Positions 1 through 10,038 of a stretch of 49,565 nt of DNA are shown piece after piece. The position numbers and the translations under genes are program-made. Source of the DNA: Opitutaceae bacterium (GTDB lineage: Bacteria; Verrucomicrobiota; Verrucomicrobiia; Opitutales; Opitutaceae); contig JAEUHB010000223.1 in NCBI GenBank assembly GCA_016794665.1, positions 1 to 49,565 of the forward strand. The letters run 5' to 3'. A model generated the notes under the pieces. The model worked only from the letters and a program-made list of their open reading frames with translations, was not told where the DNA came from and did not search any database. The first letter of the stretch is position 1, and every line of letters starts with the position of its first letter.

Positions 1-1
1 T

Positions 2-1870
2 GATATCCAGTGGCCCGCGCCGATCGTGCTGCGCGATGCCCGGGGCGACATTGTGGGGAACGGCTATTCCGGAGACCTGCTTTTGCCGGTCACGTTGACG
101 CCACCCGCGGATCTCCAAACCCGGGGGAAAATAGAAATCAATGCGCAAGCCGCGTGGCTGATGTGCCACGAATCCTGCGTGCCTGGCAGCGCCAGTCTCT
201 CGCTCGTCCTCGACACCACCAATCAAGCGCCCGCGCTCGATCCCAATCTCGGGCCAAAGATCCGCGCCGTCGTCGATTCGCTGCCCAAGCCCGACCCGGC
301 GTGGAAGATGGCCGCGTCGCGCGTCGGAGGAATGGTGCGGTTGAGCATCTCGCACGTAGGACCTTCCGGTCATGACCCGCGTGGACTGAGGTTTTTCTCC
401 GCCGACGGGCTGATATCGCATGAGGCGCCCCAGGCCTTCGAGCCCGACGGCCGTGGTGGTGGCGTGCTGATGTTGGCGTTGGCGCCTGATGGCCCAACGA
501 ATGTGCAGAAACTCGTCGGTGTCGTCACCGCCGAGAACGGTTGGGTCGGTGGCCGGACGTTGCCGGGACTGAGTGTCGAGGTCGATTTGCCGCCTTTGCC
601 GGTAGAAGCCGGGACGGCCGCGGCCGCGAGCTTGCCGGGCACGCTGCTGCTCGCGTTTGTCGGAGGCCTGATCCTCAACCTCATGCCCTGCGTCTTTCCG
701 GTGCTGGGCCTGAAGATCCTGGGATTTGTCAACCAGGCCGGCCATCAGCGTCGCCGGGTCGTCGCCCACGGATTGGCTTTCACCGTCGGAGTGCTCGTTT
801 CGTTCTGGGCGCTTGCGACCGCGCTCGCGGTGCTGCGGGCGGGTGGCAGCCAGCTGGGCTGGGGCTTCCAGCTTCAATCTCCCGCGTTTGTCTACGCGCT
901 CGCGGTGCTGCTCCTCGTGTTTGCGATGAACATGAGCGGGGTCTTCGAGTTCGGGATGCGCGCCTCCTCGGTGGTGGCGAACGCCCGCTGGGTCCAGAAG
1001 CGGAAATCCGAATACGCGGAGTCGCTGCTCACCGGCGTGCTCGCGACGGCGGTGGCGACGCCGTGCAGCGCGCCGTTTCTCGCCCCCGCCCTGGGCGCCG
1101 CCCTCGCGGTCTCCACCGTGGAGTCGTTCGTCATTTTCACGGCGATCGCCGTGGGGCTTTCCACGCCCTACCTGCTGCTCTCGGCTTTTCCGCGGGCCGT
1201 GAAGCTGCTCCCGCGTCCGGGGGCGTGGATGGAGACCTTCAAGCAGTTCATGGCGTTTCCGCTCTATGCGACGGTCGCTTATCTCGCTTGGGTGCTCGCG
1301 GCGCAGACGAGCGAGGAAGGCCTTCGCGGCGTGCTCGTGAGCCTCGCCCTGGTCGCGATGGCAGTTTGGATCTACGGCCGCTGGACGGCGCCGGGCGCCT
1401 CGGCCGCGCGGTTGCGCTTCGGCGTCGTGGGCTTGTTGGTCGTCGGGACATGGGGCTTGTGGCTCGGGTGGCCGCGCGGCTCCGGCTCCGCTGGCCCGGA
1501 TGACGCCCCGAAGGTCGTGTGGGAGCCATGGAGTCCCGAGGCGGTCGCGCGCCTCCGCGCCGAGGGCCGCACGGTCTACGTCGATTTCACGGCGCGCTGG
1601 TGCGCCACGTGCCAGACCAACAAGAAATTTGTCTTCGGCTCGGACGAGCTGCGCCGGTTCTTCGCGGAAAAGAAAATCGCCACGTTGCGCGCCGACTGGA
1701 CGGGACACGATCCTCGCATCACAGCGGAGCTGGCAAGGCACGGGCGCTCTGCCGTGCCGTTTAACCTCCTATGGACTGCAGGTTCAGACTCGCCGGTGGT
1801 CCTGCCAGAGATTCTGACGGCCGGCAAAGTGCTCGAGACCCTGCAGCTTGTGCGCGTGGCGGCGAAATAG
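2..1870 (+). CDS. DsbD/ScsB-type thiol:disulfide interchange protein (5' end outside window)
   Basis: The reading frame is open from base 2, so the start lies upstream of the window; 622 residues are visible. This family carries electrons from cytoplasmic thioredoxin across the inner membrane to periplasmic substrates. The visible N-terminal periplasmic domain has a C-x3-C pair (CHESC, bases 164-178), as in ScsB-like members. A multi-pass membrane domain follows, with its two expected redox cysteines in NLMPC (visible residue 230) and ATPC (residue 355). The C-terminal thioredoxin-like domain carries WCATC (C534, C537), so the three-domain architecture appears complete apart from the missing start. 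A 70-base gap separates it from the next receptor gene, and a common transcript is not evident. It may maintain periplasmic thiols or serve c-haem protein maturation; that role is inference. Confidence 0.9.
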   Translation, partial: DIQWPAPIVLRDARGDIVGNGYSGDLLLPVTLTPPADLQTRGKIEINAQAAWLMCHESCVPGSASLSLVLDTTNQAPALDPNLGPKIRAVVDSLPKPDPAWKMAASRVGGMVRLSISHVGPSGHDPRGLRFFSADGLISHEAPQAFEPDGRGGGVLMLALAPDGPTNVQKLVGVVTAENGWVGGRTLPGLSVEVDLPPLPVEAGTAAAASLPGTLLLAFVGGLILNLMPCVFPVLGLKILGFVNQAGHQRRRVVAHGLAFTVGVLVSFWALATALAVLRAGGSQLGWGFQLQSPAFVYALAVLLLVFAMNMSGVFEFGMRASSVVANARWVQKRKSEYAESLLTGVLATAVATPCSAPFLAPALGAALAVSTVESFVIFTAIAVGLSTPYLLLSAFPRAVKLLPRPGAWMETFKQFMAFPLYATVAYLAWVLAAQTSEEGLRGVLVSLALVAMAVWIYGRWTAPGASAARLRFGVVGLLVVGTWGLWLGWPRGSGSAGPDDAPKVVWEPWSPEAVARLRAEGRTVYVDFTARWCATCQTNKKFVFGSDELRRFFAEKKIATLRADWTGHDPRITAELARHGRSAVPFNLLWTAGSDSPVVLPEILTAGKVLETLQLVRVAAK

Positions 1871-1940
1871 TCGCGTGCGACCGGGGTGCCGGGTTGCATT
1901 GGCCGCGCCGGCGGGCCAAGGTCTGCGCTGTTACCCCACC

Positions 1941-4900
1941 ATGAAGACCCCGCTCAGCCTTCCGGCCTTTGCGTGCACCGCGCTTTTCGCTCCGCTGCTC
2001 GCCGCGCAAACCACGACACCCCCCGCGCCAGCCAAACCCACCGAGGGTGAGGCCGTTCAGCTCTCGCCGTTTCTCGTCTCGTCCGCCGGCGACGACGGCT
2101 ACCGCGCGGCCAACACCCTCTCCGGCACGCGCATGAACGCGTCGCTCTTCCACACGCCGGCCGCGATCTCGGTGCTCACGAGCGAGTTTCTCTCCGACAT
2201 CGGCGCCGAGAACGTCGCCGACATGCTCAAGTTTGCCACGAGCTCCGACAACGAGCGCACGGACTCCGGCGGCGGCCTTGCGCAGGCGTGGGACGTGCGC
2301 GCCACCATCCGCGGCTTCACCGAGTCCGTGATCACGCGGGACTACCTGCCGAATATGGTCCAGAACCGCGGCATCCTCGCCAACGACCGCTTCAACGTCG
2401 ATCGTGCCGACGTCAGCCGTGGCCCGAACTCGATCCTCTACGGCGCGAGCCGGCCCGGCGGCGCGTTCAACCTCAACTCCAAGCGCGCCGTGCTCAACGG
2501 CCGCCAGAAATCCGCGCAGCTCACGATCGGCCGCTGGGCGAAGAAGCGCAGCGAGGCCGACTTCGCGTTCCCGCTTATCAAGGACAAGCTCGCGCTCCGC
2601 ACCAACCTCATGTGGGAGGACCGCGCGGGCTGGTTCGAGTTCGAGATGCTCAAGGCCAAGGCCTACGCGGTCGCGACGACATGGCAGCCGTTCAAGCACA
2701 CGCAGGTGCGCGCCGGCGTGGAGCGCATGGTGCGCGAGCAGGTCACGCCGGGGAATTTCCCGCACGCTGACCTCGGCTACTCGCGCTGGGTGCTGAGCGG
2801 CGCGCCGCGCGCGCCCAATCCGCTCCAGCCCGCGACGAACCCCGCGCCGTCCCTCCTGCGCGTCATCAACACGCTGCAGGCCGTCTACGCGCCGCAGATC
2901 CGCGCGCAGCCGTTCCGCCTCTCGACCACCGGCGCCGACATGCGCCCCGATCTCGCGGGCACGCAGGGGCCGGGGTTCTTCGAGACGATCAGCGCTGGCG
3001 CCGCCCCCTCGGGCGGCACGGTGGACGATCCGTTCTGGGGGCAGGTCATCCCCGCCAACGCCTACCTCGCCGGCCCCGGGCGCAGCACGGACAACGACTA
3101 CACGCTCGCCTCTGTGTTCATCGACCAGCGCGTCGGCCCCGTCAGCTTTGAGCTCGGTTATGCGCGCACGACCTACTACCGCGGCTTCACCCAGCCCAAC
3201 GCCAACGCCATCGGCGACGCCAATCCCGTGCTGCCCGGCGCCTACTTCGCCGACGGCGACTCGGTCATCGCCGCCGGCCGGCTGCCCGGCACGCTGCTGC
3301 CTGACATCGCGCGCGCCAATCCCCTCGTGGGCCTGCCCTACGTGCAGTCGCAGGCGATTCGGCAACTTTTCGATCAACGCAGCGAGACGTGGCGCGCCAC
3401 CGTCGGCTACGAGCTCGACCTCGCGCGCCGCCGCGCGTGGCTCGGGCGGCACAGCCTCGCCGCCGCGTGGCAAAAGGAGCGCAGCTACTTTGGCAACGGC
3501 AACATCGCCGAGTTCAACCTCGCGCCCGGCAACAACCAGCCCATCGACTCCGCGACCAACACGATCCTCCGCCGCACCTACCTCGATTTCAACCGCCCCG
3601 GCGGAGCGCGCGGCGGCCTCGACGCCTGGGCCAATCCGATCCCGGAGTCGCCGGGCATGAAGGCCGGCTTCGTCTTCAACAGCCTCTATCCCTGGGTCGC
3701 GGAGAGGAAGACCAGCGGCATGCTCGCGCTCCAGAGCCGGTGGTTCGGCGACCGCATCGTGCTCACCGGCGGCTACCGCCGCGACCGCGCCGAGGTGATG
3801 GACGCCAACGCCGGCGGCGTGCGCCTGCCCAACTCCACCAACGCGTGGACCATCCGCCCGTATCGCTTCGAGAACGCGCTCCGCACCGTCAACGACGGCG
3901 CGACCAAGACCCTCGGGGCCGTCGTCACCGCGCTGCCGTGGCTCGGCTTCAGCTACAACCAGTCGCAGAGCGTGTTTCCGCAGGGCGCCTTCAAGGACAT
4001 CTTTTCGCGCGTGCTCGATCCGATCGAGGGCGACGGCCGCGACTACGGCGTGCGCCTCATCCTCCTCGGCGGCCGCCTCTCGGCCAACCTCAACGTCTAC
4101 CGCGCCGACGGCGTGAACCAGTTCCAGCCCGCGCTCAACGCCCCCAAGAACAACATCTCCACCGCCGCCAACGCCGTGCTCGCGACGCTCCGCGCCCGCG
4201 GCCAGCCGCTCCCCGCGTCGGTCACCGCCGCCGGCATCACGCTTCTCAACGGCGAGTCGCAGGCGCGCGACGCCTCCGATCTCGCCGGCCGCGGCACCGA
4301 GATCGAGATCACCGGCCGCCTCGCGCCTGGCTGGAGCATCACGCTCAACGCCGCACGCAACCAGCTCAAGCAGGCCAATATCCTTTCCGATTCGATGGCC
4401 TTCCTCTCCAGCGTGAAATCCGAGTGGGAGCGCAGCGCGGCGCGCCTCGATGACACGCCTGCGGTGGTCGCGACCTTCGTGCGCGCGCGCGACGCCACGC
4501 CCCAGCGCGACTTCGTGGCCAACCCCGCCACCTTCGCCGACGTTTACGCCTACGGCCTCTCCGTCGCCGAGCCCTTCCTGCGTGGCACGGGCAAGTCGCC
4601 CTTCGCGCACGTCGAGACGACCTTCAACGCCTTCACGAGCTACCGGTTTTCCAACGATGCCCCGCGCCTCGCGCGCGGAGTGCGCGCCGGCCTCGGCGCG
4701 AATTACCGCGGGCCCGCCGTGATCGGCTACGATGCGGCGAACGGCGACGCGGTCATCCCCGGCCGCAGCGCGATCGTGTGGAACGGCATGCTCGGGAAAC
4801 GCCTCGCGCTGCGTCGCGGCCAGTCGCTCGACCTGCAGCTCAACGTCGAGAACATCCTCGGCCAGGAAGATCGCCTGCCGTATTCCGCGACCGCCCCCGG

Positions 4901-4970
4901 CGCGATCGTGCGCTACCTCCTCCCGCGCGTGCGCCACTCGTGGACGCTGCGCGCGACGTATGGGTTTTGA
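1941..4970 (+). CDS. TonB-dependent receptor (paralogue of the 45580 gene)
   Basis: Outer-membrane active transporter of 1009 residues. The ATG at 1941 is chosen because it begins a clean signal peptide (MKTPLSLPAF then a hydrophobic run, cleavage near residue 22); upstream in-frame codons give no such segment. LSPFLV at residues 41-46 is a candidate TonB-contact segment, followed by D-x-GY-x-A-x-NTLSGTR and a plug domain containing RGPNSILYG and PGGAFNLNS. The rest reads as a 22-strand-type barrel ending in aromatic phenylalanine (ATYGF), the usual outer-membrane assembly signal. Close similarity in the barrel (PGGARGG, VIGYD, WNGML) marks it as a paralogue of the gene at 45580. No SusD-like partner lies next to it, and the ligand cannot be told from sequence. 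No Shine-Dalgarno sequence precedes the start (ttaccccacc-ATG). Confidence 0.93.
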   Translation: MKTPLSLPAFACTALFAPLLAAQTTTPPAPAKPTEGEAVQLSPFLVSSAGDDGYRAANTLSGTRMNASLFHTPAAISVLTSEFLSDIGAENVADMLKFATSSDNERTDSGGGLAQAWDVRATIRGFTESVITRDYLPNMVQNRGILANDRFNVDRADVSRGPNSILYGASRPGGAFNLNSKRAVLNGRQKSAQLTIGRWAKKRSEADFAFPLIKDKLALRTNLMWEDRAGWFEFEMLKAKAYAVATTWQPFKHTQVRAGVERMVREQVTPGNFPHADLGYSRWVLSGAPRAPNPLQPATNPAPSLLRVINTLQAVYAPQIRAQPFRLSTTGADMRPDLAGTQGPGFFETISAGAAPSGGTVDDPFWGQVIPANAYLAGPGRSTDNDYTLASVFIDQRVGPVSFELGYARTTYYRGFTQPNANAIGDANPVLPGAYFADGDSVIAAGRLPGTLLPDIARANPLVGLPYVQSQAIRQLFDQRSETWRATVGYELDLARRRAWLGRHSLAAAWQKERSYFGNGNIAEFNLAPGNNQPIDSATNTILRRTYLDFNRPGGARGGLDAWANPIPESPGMKAGFVFNSLYPWVAERKTSGMLALQSRWFGDRIVLTGGYRRDRAEVMDANAGGVRLPNSTNAWTIRPYRFENALRTVNDGATKTLGAVVTALPWLGFSYNQSQSVFPQGAFKDIFSRVLDPIEGDGRDYGVRLILLGGRLSANLNVYRADGVNQFQPALNAPKNNISTAANAVLATLRARGQPLPASVTAAGITLLNGESQARDASDLAGRGTEIEITGRLAPGWSITLNAARNQLKQANILSDSMAFLSSVKSEWERSAARLDDTPAVVATFVRARDATPQRDFVANPATFADVYAYGLSVAEPFLRGTGKSPFAHVETTFNAFTSYRFSNDAPRLARGVRAGLGANYRGPAVIGYDAANGDAVIPGRSAIVWNGMLGKRLALRRGQSLDLQLNVENILGQEDRLPYSATAPGAIVRYLLPRVRHSWTLRATYGF

Positions 4971-5105
4971 AGTCGCGCCGTCCCCCGCGCTGGGAATATT
5001 CGTGACAGCATATCGGGTTCTCGTTGCGGTGTGGCCCCGGCGGCTTCGTGCCTCATCCCGCTTCCCCGCCTATCCCCGGGTGCCGGCCGACCGCTTCTTA
5101 CCCCT

Positions 5106-8099
5106 ATGAAAACCCGGTTCATCATCGCCGCCCTCGGGCTGTCGTGGCTCGCCGCAATCCCCACCCATGCTGCGGAGGCAACGGGCTCCGCCACCGCAAT
5201 CGGCACAGTGAGCAATGCCGCCACGCATCGCACGCTCGAGGGCGCCCGCGTCGTCCTCCACGGCACTGACCGCGAAGTCCTGACCGACAACCTCGGAGTC
5301 TACCGCTTCGGAAATCTCCCTGTGGGCGAAGTCACTCTCACGGTTTCTTACACCGGACTTGATGCCACACCCGTGACCTTCCGAGTCGCACCGGGCGAGA
5401 CCGTCCGGCGCGACGTGAAGCTCACCTCCTCGATCTACCGGCTGGACCAGTTCGTCGTCGCCGGCGAACGCGAGGGCAATGCCCAGGCCGTGACGTTGCA
5501 ACGCCACTCGGCCGGAGTGAAGAGCATCGTGTCCGCCGACGCGTTCGGCGACCTGGCTGGCAACCCGGCCGACTTGCTGATTCGGATGCCCGGCGTGGAA
5601 GGTCAATGGGTGGACGGCGACATCCGCTACGTGCGGATCCGCGGCATGAGCCGCAACCTCAGCACCGTCACGGTCAACGGCAACCGCGCCGCCGACGCCG
5701 GCTCCGCCGGTTCGACGCGCGAGTTTCAGTTCGAACAGAGCAATGCCGACGCCATCGAGCGCATGGAGGTCGTGAAGTCGCCGACGCCTGACATGGATGG
5801 CGACTCAATTGGCGGGGCCGTGAATCTCGTCACCAAGAGCGCCTTCGACAGCTCGCCCGAGCGCCGCATCCGGGGCTCCGTCGGCACGATTTGGCGTCCA
5901 TTCGATGTCCGCGAGGACAAGTGGCCCGAGCCCCGCAGCTACGCGCTGTCCTACTCGGAGGTTTTCGGCGGCCGGCTGGGCGTGGCGGTTAACCTGGGCT
6001 ACCGCATCTTTCCGTCGCTGCTCGATCAGTCGCAACAGGCGCACCAGTCGCTGCCCGATGGTGTCGCGGGCCCCGCCTACACCTACTCGGTTGGATTTCA
6101 GGACGCCCGCATTCTGCGCACGCGCTGGGGCACCAATCTCCGTCTCGACTACAAGTTGAGCGATCGCGTGCGCGTCTACCTGAACGGCGCGCTCAACACG
6201 AGCCACGAGCACAAGACGGACTTTCTCTCGACCTGGGCGACCAACCAGGCCGTGGCCGGCGTCGACGCGAACGGCAACCTCACGGGCACCGGCGGCATCA
6301 CGCCGGGCTACACGAACTCCGTCACCGCCGTGCGTGCCGTCGCCGCAAGCACCGTCACGCTGCGCCCGCAGTATCTGAACAAGATGAACGACTCGAGCAA
6401 CGTGCAGCTCGGCGCCGTCCACCGCTATCCCGGCCTCGATCTCGACTACGATGTCTACAAGTCGTTTTCCGAAACCGACTATCCCGGCACGCGCGAGATT
6501 TCCTACACGGCCCGCGGGATCGGCTTCACCATCGAGCGCAAGGACGAGCCTTTCTTCCCGATTTTGCGGCAGACCGCCGGGCCCGACCTGACGCAGCTCT
6601 CCAGCTACACGGACTACGTCTTCAACAACAACCAGCGCCACGGCCAGGATCGCTACCGTGGCGCCGCCGTGAACCTGACCAAGCGGTTCGACACCGTGGT
6701 GCCGGCCTCGATCAAGACCGGCGCGCGCGTGCGCGAGCAGGAGCGCATGCTCCGCGACACGTCCTACCGCGGCACGTATGTCGGCGCGGACGGCGTCGCG
6801 GGCCTCAACCCCGCCACCGGGCGCAATGACGACGACCTCGCCCAGTTCGGGCGGGGCCGGCCGCTGCCGGACACCTTGTTGAACCGCTATCCCAATCTGC
6901 CCTACGCGCAGTTCCCGGGCGAGGGGCGGCAGGGCATCGATCAGGCCTTTGCCCGCAACCCGTCGCACTTCCGCGAGGACATCGTCCGCAACATCTCGAC
7001 CAACCTGACCGGCAACCAGGATTTCTCGGAGCGCATCACCGCCTACTATCTCATGGGCAACGTCGAGCTCGGGAAACTTTCCATCCTCGGCGGCTTTCGC
7101 GTTGAGAAAACGGAGGTCGAGGGCGTCGGTGCGGTGCAGACCATCACGCCCGAGGAGCGCGCCCGCCGCGCCGCGTGGGTCGGGACGGTCACCGAGGCCG
7201 AGCTGCGCCGCCGCACGCTTGCGGAATATTCCGGCAAGACGACCCGCTCTGGGGAGAACGAGGACGTCCTGCCGGGCCTTCACTTCAAGTATTCACCGTC
7301 GCGCAATCTCGTCGCACGATTGAGCTACGCCACCAACATCGGCCGCCCCTCCATCGGTCAGTTGATTCCGCGCACCAACGTCAACGACGAGACCCGCACG
7401 ATTTCCAGCAGCAACCCGTCGCTCCGCTCCCAAATCGCCGATAACTTCGACCTGTCGTTCGAATACTATTTCGAACCGGCGGGCGTCTTTTCGGCCGGCG
7501 TCTTTCTCAAGGAGATCAAGCGGTTCATTTACACCGCGGGCGGGGCGACCGTCGCGTCCGGCTCCGACAACGGCTTCGGTGGCGACTACTCGGGCTACAC
7601 CCTCACGACGCAATACAATGGCGGGGCCTCGAAGGTGAAGGGTCTTGAGCTGAACTACAACCAGCAGTTCACCCGCTTGCCCGGCATATGGTCGGGGCTC
7701 GGCGTCTACGCCACCTACACGCGGATGCAGAGCGAGGGGCAGTATGAAAGCGGCGGCGGGCTCGCCTCCACCACCGAGATGCCGGACTTCAACCCTTTCA
7801 TCGCCAACGGCGGCGTCTCCTATATCCGCAACCGTCTCACCGTGCGCGTGCAGTTCAACTATGCCGGACGTTACCTCCGGGCCTACAATGCCCGCCAGTC
7901 GCTGCTGCAATACAATGTCATGCGGCGCTCGCTCGACGTGAAGACGCGCTACGGCCTCACCAAGAATCTCGACGTCTACCTCGACGTCTCAAACATCAAC
8001 AATGACCCCGACGTCGCGACGGAGTTCTTCGCGGGCCGTCCTCGCGACATCAAGGTGATGTCCCCGGCGGTTTCGTTTGGAGTCAACGCGCGCCTCTAG
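5106..8099 (+). CDS. TonB-dependent receptor with N-terminal carboxypeptidase-regulatory-like domain
   Basis: Outer-membrane receptor of 997 residues. The ATG at 5106 opens a signal peptide (MKTRFIIAALGLSWLAAIPTHA). Residues about 28-107 form a carboxypeptidase D regulatory-like beta-sandwich (GTVSNAATHRTLEGARV, DNLGVYRFGNLPVGEVTL), the N-terminal extension common in TBDRs of Bacteroidota and Verrucomicrobiota. LDQFVV (113-118) follows, then a plug with MPGVEG, VRIRGM and KSPTPDMDGDSIGGAVNL, and then the barrel. The protein ends in NARL rather than an aromatic residue. It is the closest architectural match to the receptor at 30339, which shares the regulatory-like domain and the DAFGD/DAFGE plug start. 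It meets the minus-strand unit tail-to-tail with an 11-base gap after 8099. The substrate is unknown. Confidence 0.93.
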   Translation: MKTRFIIAALGLSWLAAIPTHAAEATGSATAIGTVSNAATHRTLEGARVVLHGTDREVLTDNLGVYRFGNLPVGEVTLTVSYTGLDATPVTFRVAPGETVRRDVKLTSSIYRLDQFVVAGEREGNAQAVTLQRHSAGVKSIVSADAFGDLAGNPADLLIRMPGVEGQWVDGDIRYVRIRGMSRNLSTVTVNGNRAADAGSAGSTREFQFEQSNADAIERMEVVKSPTPDMDGDSIGGAVNLVTKSAFDSSPERRIRGSVGTIWRPFDVREDKWPEPRSYALSYSEVFGGRLGVAVNLGYRIFPSLLDQSQQAHQSLPDGVAGPAYTYSVGFQDARILRTRWGTNLRLDYKLSDRVRVYLNGALNTSHEHKTDFLSTWATNQAVAGVDANGNLTGTGGITPGYTNSVTAVRAVAASTVTLRPQYLNKMNDSSNVQLGAVHRYPGLDLDYDVYKSFSETDYPGTREISYTARGIGFTIERKDEPFFPILRQTAGPDLTQLSSYTDYVFNNNQRHGQDRYRGAAVNLTKRFDTVVPASIKTGARVREQERMLRDTSYRGTYVGADGVAGLNPATGRNDDDLAQFGRGRPLPDTLLNRYPNLPYAQFPGEGRQGIDQAFARNPSHFREDIVRNISTNLTGNQDFSERITAYYLMGNVELGKLSILGGFRVEKTEVEGVGAVQTITPEERARRAAWVGTVTEAELRRRTLAEYSGKTTRSGENEDVLPGLHFKYSPSRNLVARLSYATNIGRPSIGQLIPRTNVNDETRTISSSNPSLRSQIADNFDLSFEYYFEPAGVFSAGVFLKEIKRFIYTAGGATVASGSDNGFGGDYSGYTLTTQYNGGASKVKGLELNYNQQFTRLPGIWSGLGVYATYTRMQSEGQYESGGGLASTTEMPDFNPFIANGGVSYIRNRLTVRVQFNYAGRYLRAYNARQSLLQYNVMRRSLDVKTRYGLTKNLDVYLDVSNINNDPDVATEFFAGRPRDIKVMSPAVSFGVNARL

Positions 8100-8110
8100 T
8101 CGGCGCGCCT

Positions 8111-9244
8111 TCAGCCGAGGGGCCCGACGGGCCCGTCGTGCGCCGCGAGGGCCCGCAGGTCGGCGCGCGTGTGCAGCACGCGCAGGGCGAGCCGGTAGGC
8201 GCGACTCTCGCCGGGTTGCAGCATCGGGTGATGCCGCGCCTCGCGATCACGGGTGCTGCCGAGGAGCGAGCCGAAAAAGGGCTCGAGGCCGCTCACGAAC
8301 GCACCGCGCGGGCCGTAGTGCTGCCAGTGCGCGAGGCGGGGGAGCGCCGCGTGGGGGAACTTGAACTCGAGGCCGAGGCCGCGGCGCGAATTTATGAGGC
8401 CGACGCGGCACTGGCCGTCGCGCCCGGCCGCGAGCTCGACCACGAGGCCGCGCTCGCCGGAGCCGGCATGCGCGGCGAGCGGCGCGGGCACGCGCTTGAG
8501 GCGGTTTATCGCGGCGGCGGGGAGGGGCTGGAGGATGTCCTGGCCGGGCGGCGGCGGCACGTTCCAGTGCTGCGCGCGCCCGCGGTAGATGAACCGCGCG
8601 CCCTCGTCGAGGAGAGGGAAGCCGAGGTTGCAATGGTAGAGCCAGTGGTGCGCGGCGGGCGTGTCGCCGATGTTCTCCACCTCGTCCTCAATCACGATCT
8701 CGGGGCGGCCGAGGGTGCAGGAAAGGCGGCGGCGAATCTCGAAGTTGGGGCCGAACATGCGCGTGTCGCGAATGACGAGCGCGAGCGACATCGCGAGCCG
8801 CCCGCGCCTTGGATCAGGATTGATGATGGCGGCCACGGCGGCGGGCGTGTTGGAGAAGCGGCCGTGCAGCGTGACAGGAGTGCCGCCCTCGGTGCGCGCG
8901 CCGCCGATGTATTCAGGGCCGCAGGTGGTGACAAGGCCGCCGGGCCAGTGCCGCAGCCACTCGTTCTCCCGGTGCGCCGCGGCGCTGGGCGGGGTGAGGC
9001 CGTTGGGCGTGAGGTAGGCGAGCGCGCAATCGTTGAAGGCGGCGTCGACGATGTCGCCGCCCCGATCGAGGGCGACGGTGAAGCGCAGGCCGGAGCCCGT
9101 GTCGACGTGCGCCACGCGCACGCCGGGACCGCCGCCGGCGCCAGGCGCGTCGAGCGAGCCGGTGCGAATGCCGCCGAGCTGGAGCGGGTGATCGATTTTC
9201 GGAACGTTGGCGTGGGTCGCGCGCGGGCGGAACGATGAAGCCAT
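8111..9244 (-). CDS. DUF4432 family aldose-1-epimerase-like protein
   Basis: A cytoplasmic-looking protein of 377 residues with no signal peptide, whose beta-sandwich pattern matches the DUF4432 branch of the galactose mutarotase superfamily. Supporting motifs are LHGRFSNTPA, a central VIEDEVENIGDTP strand, HCNLGFPLLDEGARF, and the C-terminal SGLEPFFG...LQPGESR segment. These proteins bind a sugar at a groove with conserved histidines and probably act as mutarotases or sugar epimerases; the exact reaction is not established for the family. ATG 9244 is preferred to in-frame codons upstream because the homologous part begins there and it leaves a 7-base gap to the SDR gene. It is the last gene of the 21-gene minus-strand unit. 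Confidence 0.82.
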   Translation of the reverse strand: MASSFRPRATHANVPKIDHPLQLGGIRTGSLDAPGAGGGPGVRVAHVDTGSGLRFTVALDRGGDIVDAAFNDCALAYLTPNGLTPPSAAAHRENEWLRHWPGGLVTTCGPEYIGGARTEGGTPVTLHGRFSNTPAAVAAIINPDPRRGRLAMSLALVIRDTRMFGPNFEIRRRLSCTLGRPEIVIEDEVENIGDTPAAHHWLYHCNLGFPLLDEGARFIYRGRAQHWNVPPPPGQDILQPLPAAAINRLKRVPAPLAAHAGSGERGLVVELAAGRDGQCRVGLINSRRGLGLEFKFPHAALPRLAHWQHYGPRGAFVSGLEPFFGSLLGSTRDREARHHPMLQPGESRAYRLALRVLHTRADLRALAAHDGPVGPLG

Positions 9245-9251
9245 GGGGAAA

Positions 9252-10025
9252 TCACCAAGGTGGCAGCGCCATCGTGCCCCCGTCGAGCACGAGGGAGGTG
9301 CCATTAATGTAGCCGGACTCGTCGCCGAGCAGAAACGCCGCGGCCTGCGCGACGTCGAGCGGCTGGCCGAGGCGGCGCACGGGGATGCGGCGCGCCACCT
9401 CGGCGTAGAGCTCAGCTTTCGGTTTGTCCCAGCCGGCGCAGGTGGCGGCGAGCATCGGCGTGTCGATGGTGCCGGGGCAGAGCCCGACGACGCGCACCTT
9501 GCCCGCGTGGTCGACGGCGAGGCAGCGCACCAGCGCCTCGAGCGCCGCCTTCGACGCGCAGTAGAGCGCGTGGGACGGAAACCCGACGAAGGCGGCGACC
9601 GACGTCGTGATCACAATCACGCCGGCGCCTTGCCGCTCCATCACCGGCACCACGTGCTTGGCGGTCCAGAACACGCTCTTCACGTTGACGTCCATCACCC
9701 GATTCCAGACCGCGTCGTCAAAGCCGGTGACCTTGCCTTGCGCCCACACGCCGGCGTTGCAGTGCACGCCGTCGATGCGACCGTGCAGCTCGACGGTGTG
9801 CGCGATGAGCGCCTGCACGCTCGCCTCGCTGGCGACATCGGTGAAAACGAAATCCGCGGTGTGGCCGGCCGCGCGCAACTCGCGCTCGAGTGCCGAGCCG
9901 GGCCCGGCTTGGTTAGAGGCGATCACCACGCGGGCGCCGAGCGCGGCGAAGTGCCGGCTGCAGCCCTCGCCGATGCCCGAGGTGCCGCCCGTGATGATGA
10001 TGATCTTGTCGCGCAGTGTCGTCAT
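9252..10025 (-). CDS. SDR family NAD(P)-dependent oxidoreductase
   Basis: A classical short-chain dehydrogenase/reductase of 257 residues, the normal family length. It has the cofactor loop TGGTSGIG (12-19), NAG (90-92), and the catalytic set N114, S142, Y155 and K159 (YCASK), with the PG-x-IDTP segment after the active site. It ends with the usual GYINGTSLVLDGG. Such enzymes oxidise or reduce hydroxyl/keto groups on sugars, polyols or similar compounds in the cytoplasm. The start is ATG 10025, preceded by catccccaccc and no Shine-Dalgarno sequence; 13 bases separate it from the oxidoreductase gene upstream. In this locus it plausibly handles a sugar intermediate, but the substrate is not readable from sequence. 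Confidence 0.92.
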   Translation of the reverse strand: MTTLRDKIIIITGGTSGIGEGCSRHFAALGARVVIASNQAGPGSALERELRAAGHTADFVFTDVASEASVQALIAHTVELHGRIDGVHCNAGVWAQGKVTGFDDAVWNRVMDVNVKSVFWTAKHVVPVMERQGAGVIVITTSVAAFVGFPSHALYCASKAALEALVRCLAVDHAGKVRVVGLCPGTIDTPMLAATCAGWDKPKAELYAEVARRIPVRRLGQPLDVAQAAAFLLGDESGYINGTSLVLDGGTMALPPW

Positions 10026-10038
10026 GGGTGGGGATGTT

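Noticed and set aside
1899..1919. Inverted repeat TTGGCC...GGCCAA between the DsbD-like gene and the first receptor, considered as a terminator or operator.
   Set aside because: Arms are only six bases with a nine-base loop and no T-run follows; such pairs are expected often in GC-rich sequence.
8120..8134. GGGCCC repeated around GAC close to the convergent gene ends, considered as a bidirectional terminator.
   Set aside because: It lies inside the coding end of the DUF4432 gene, encodes a Gly-Pro stretch, and has no T-run on either side.
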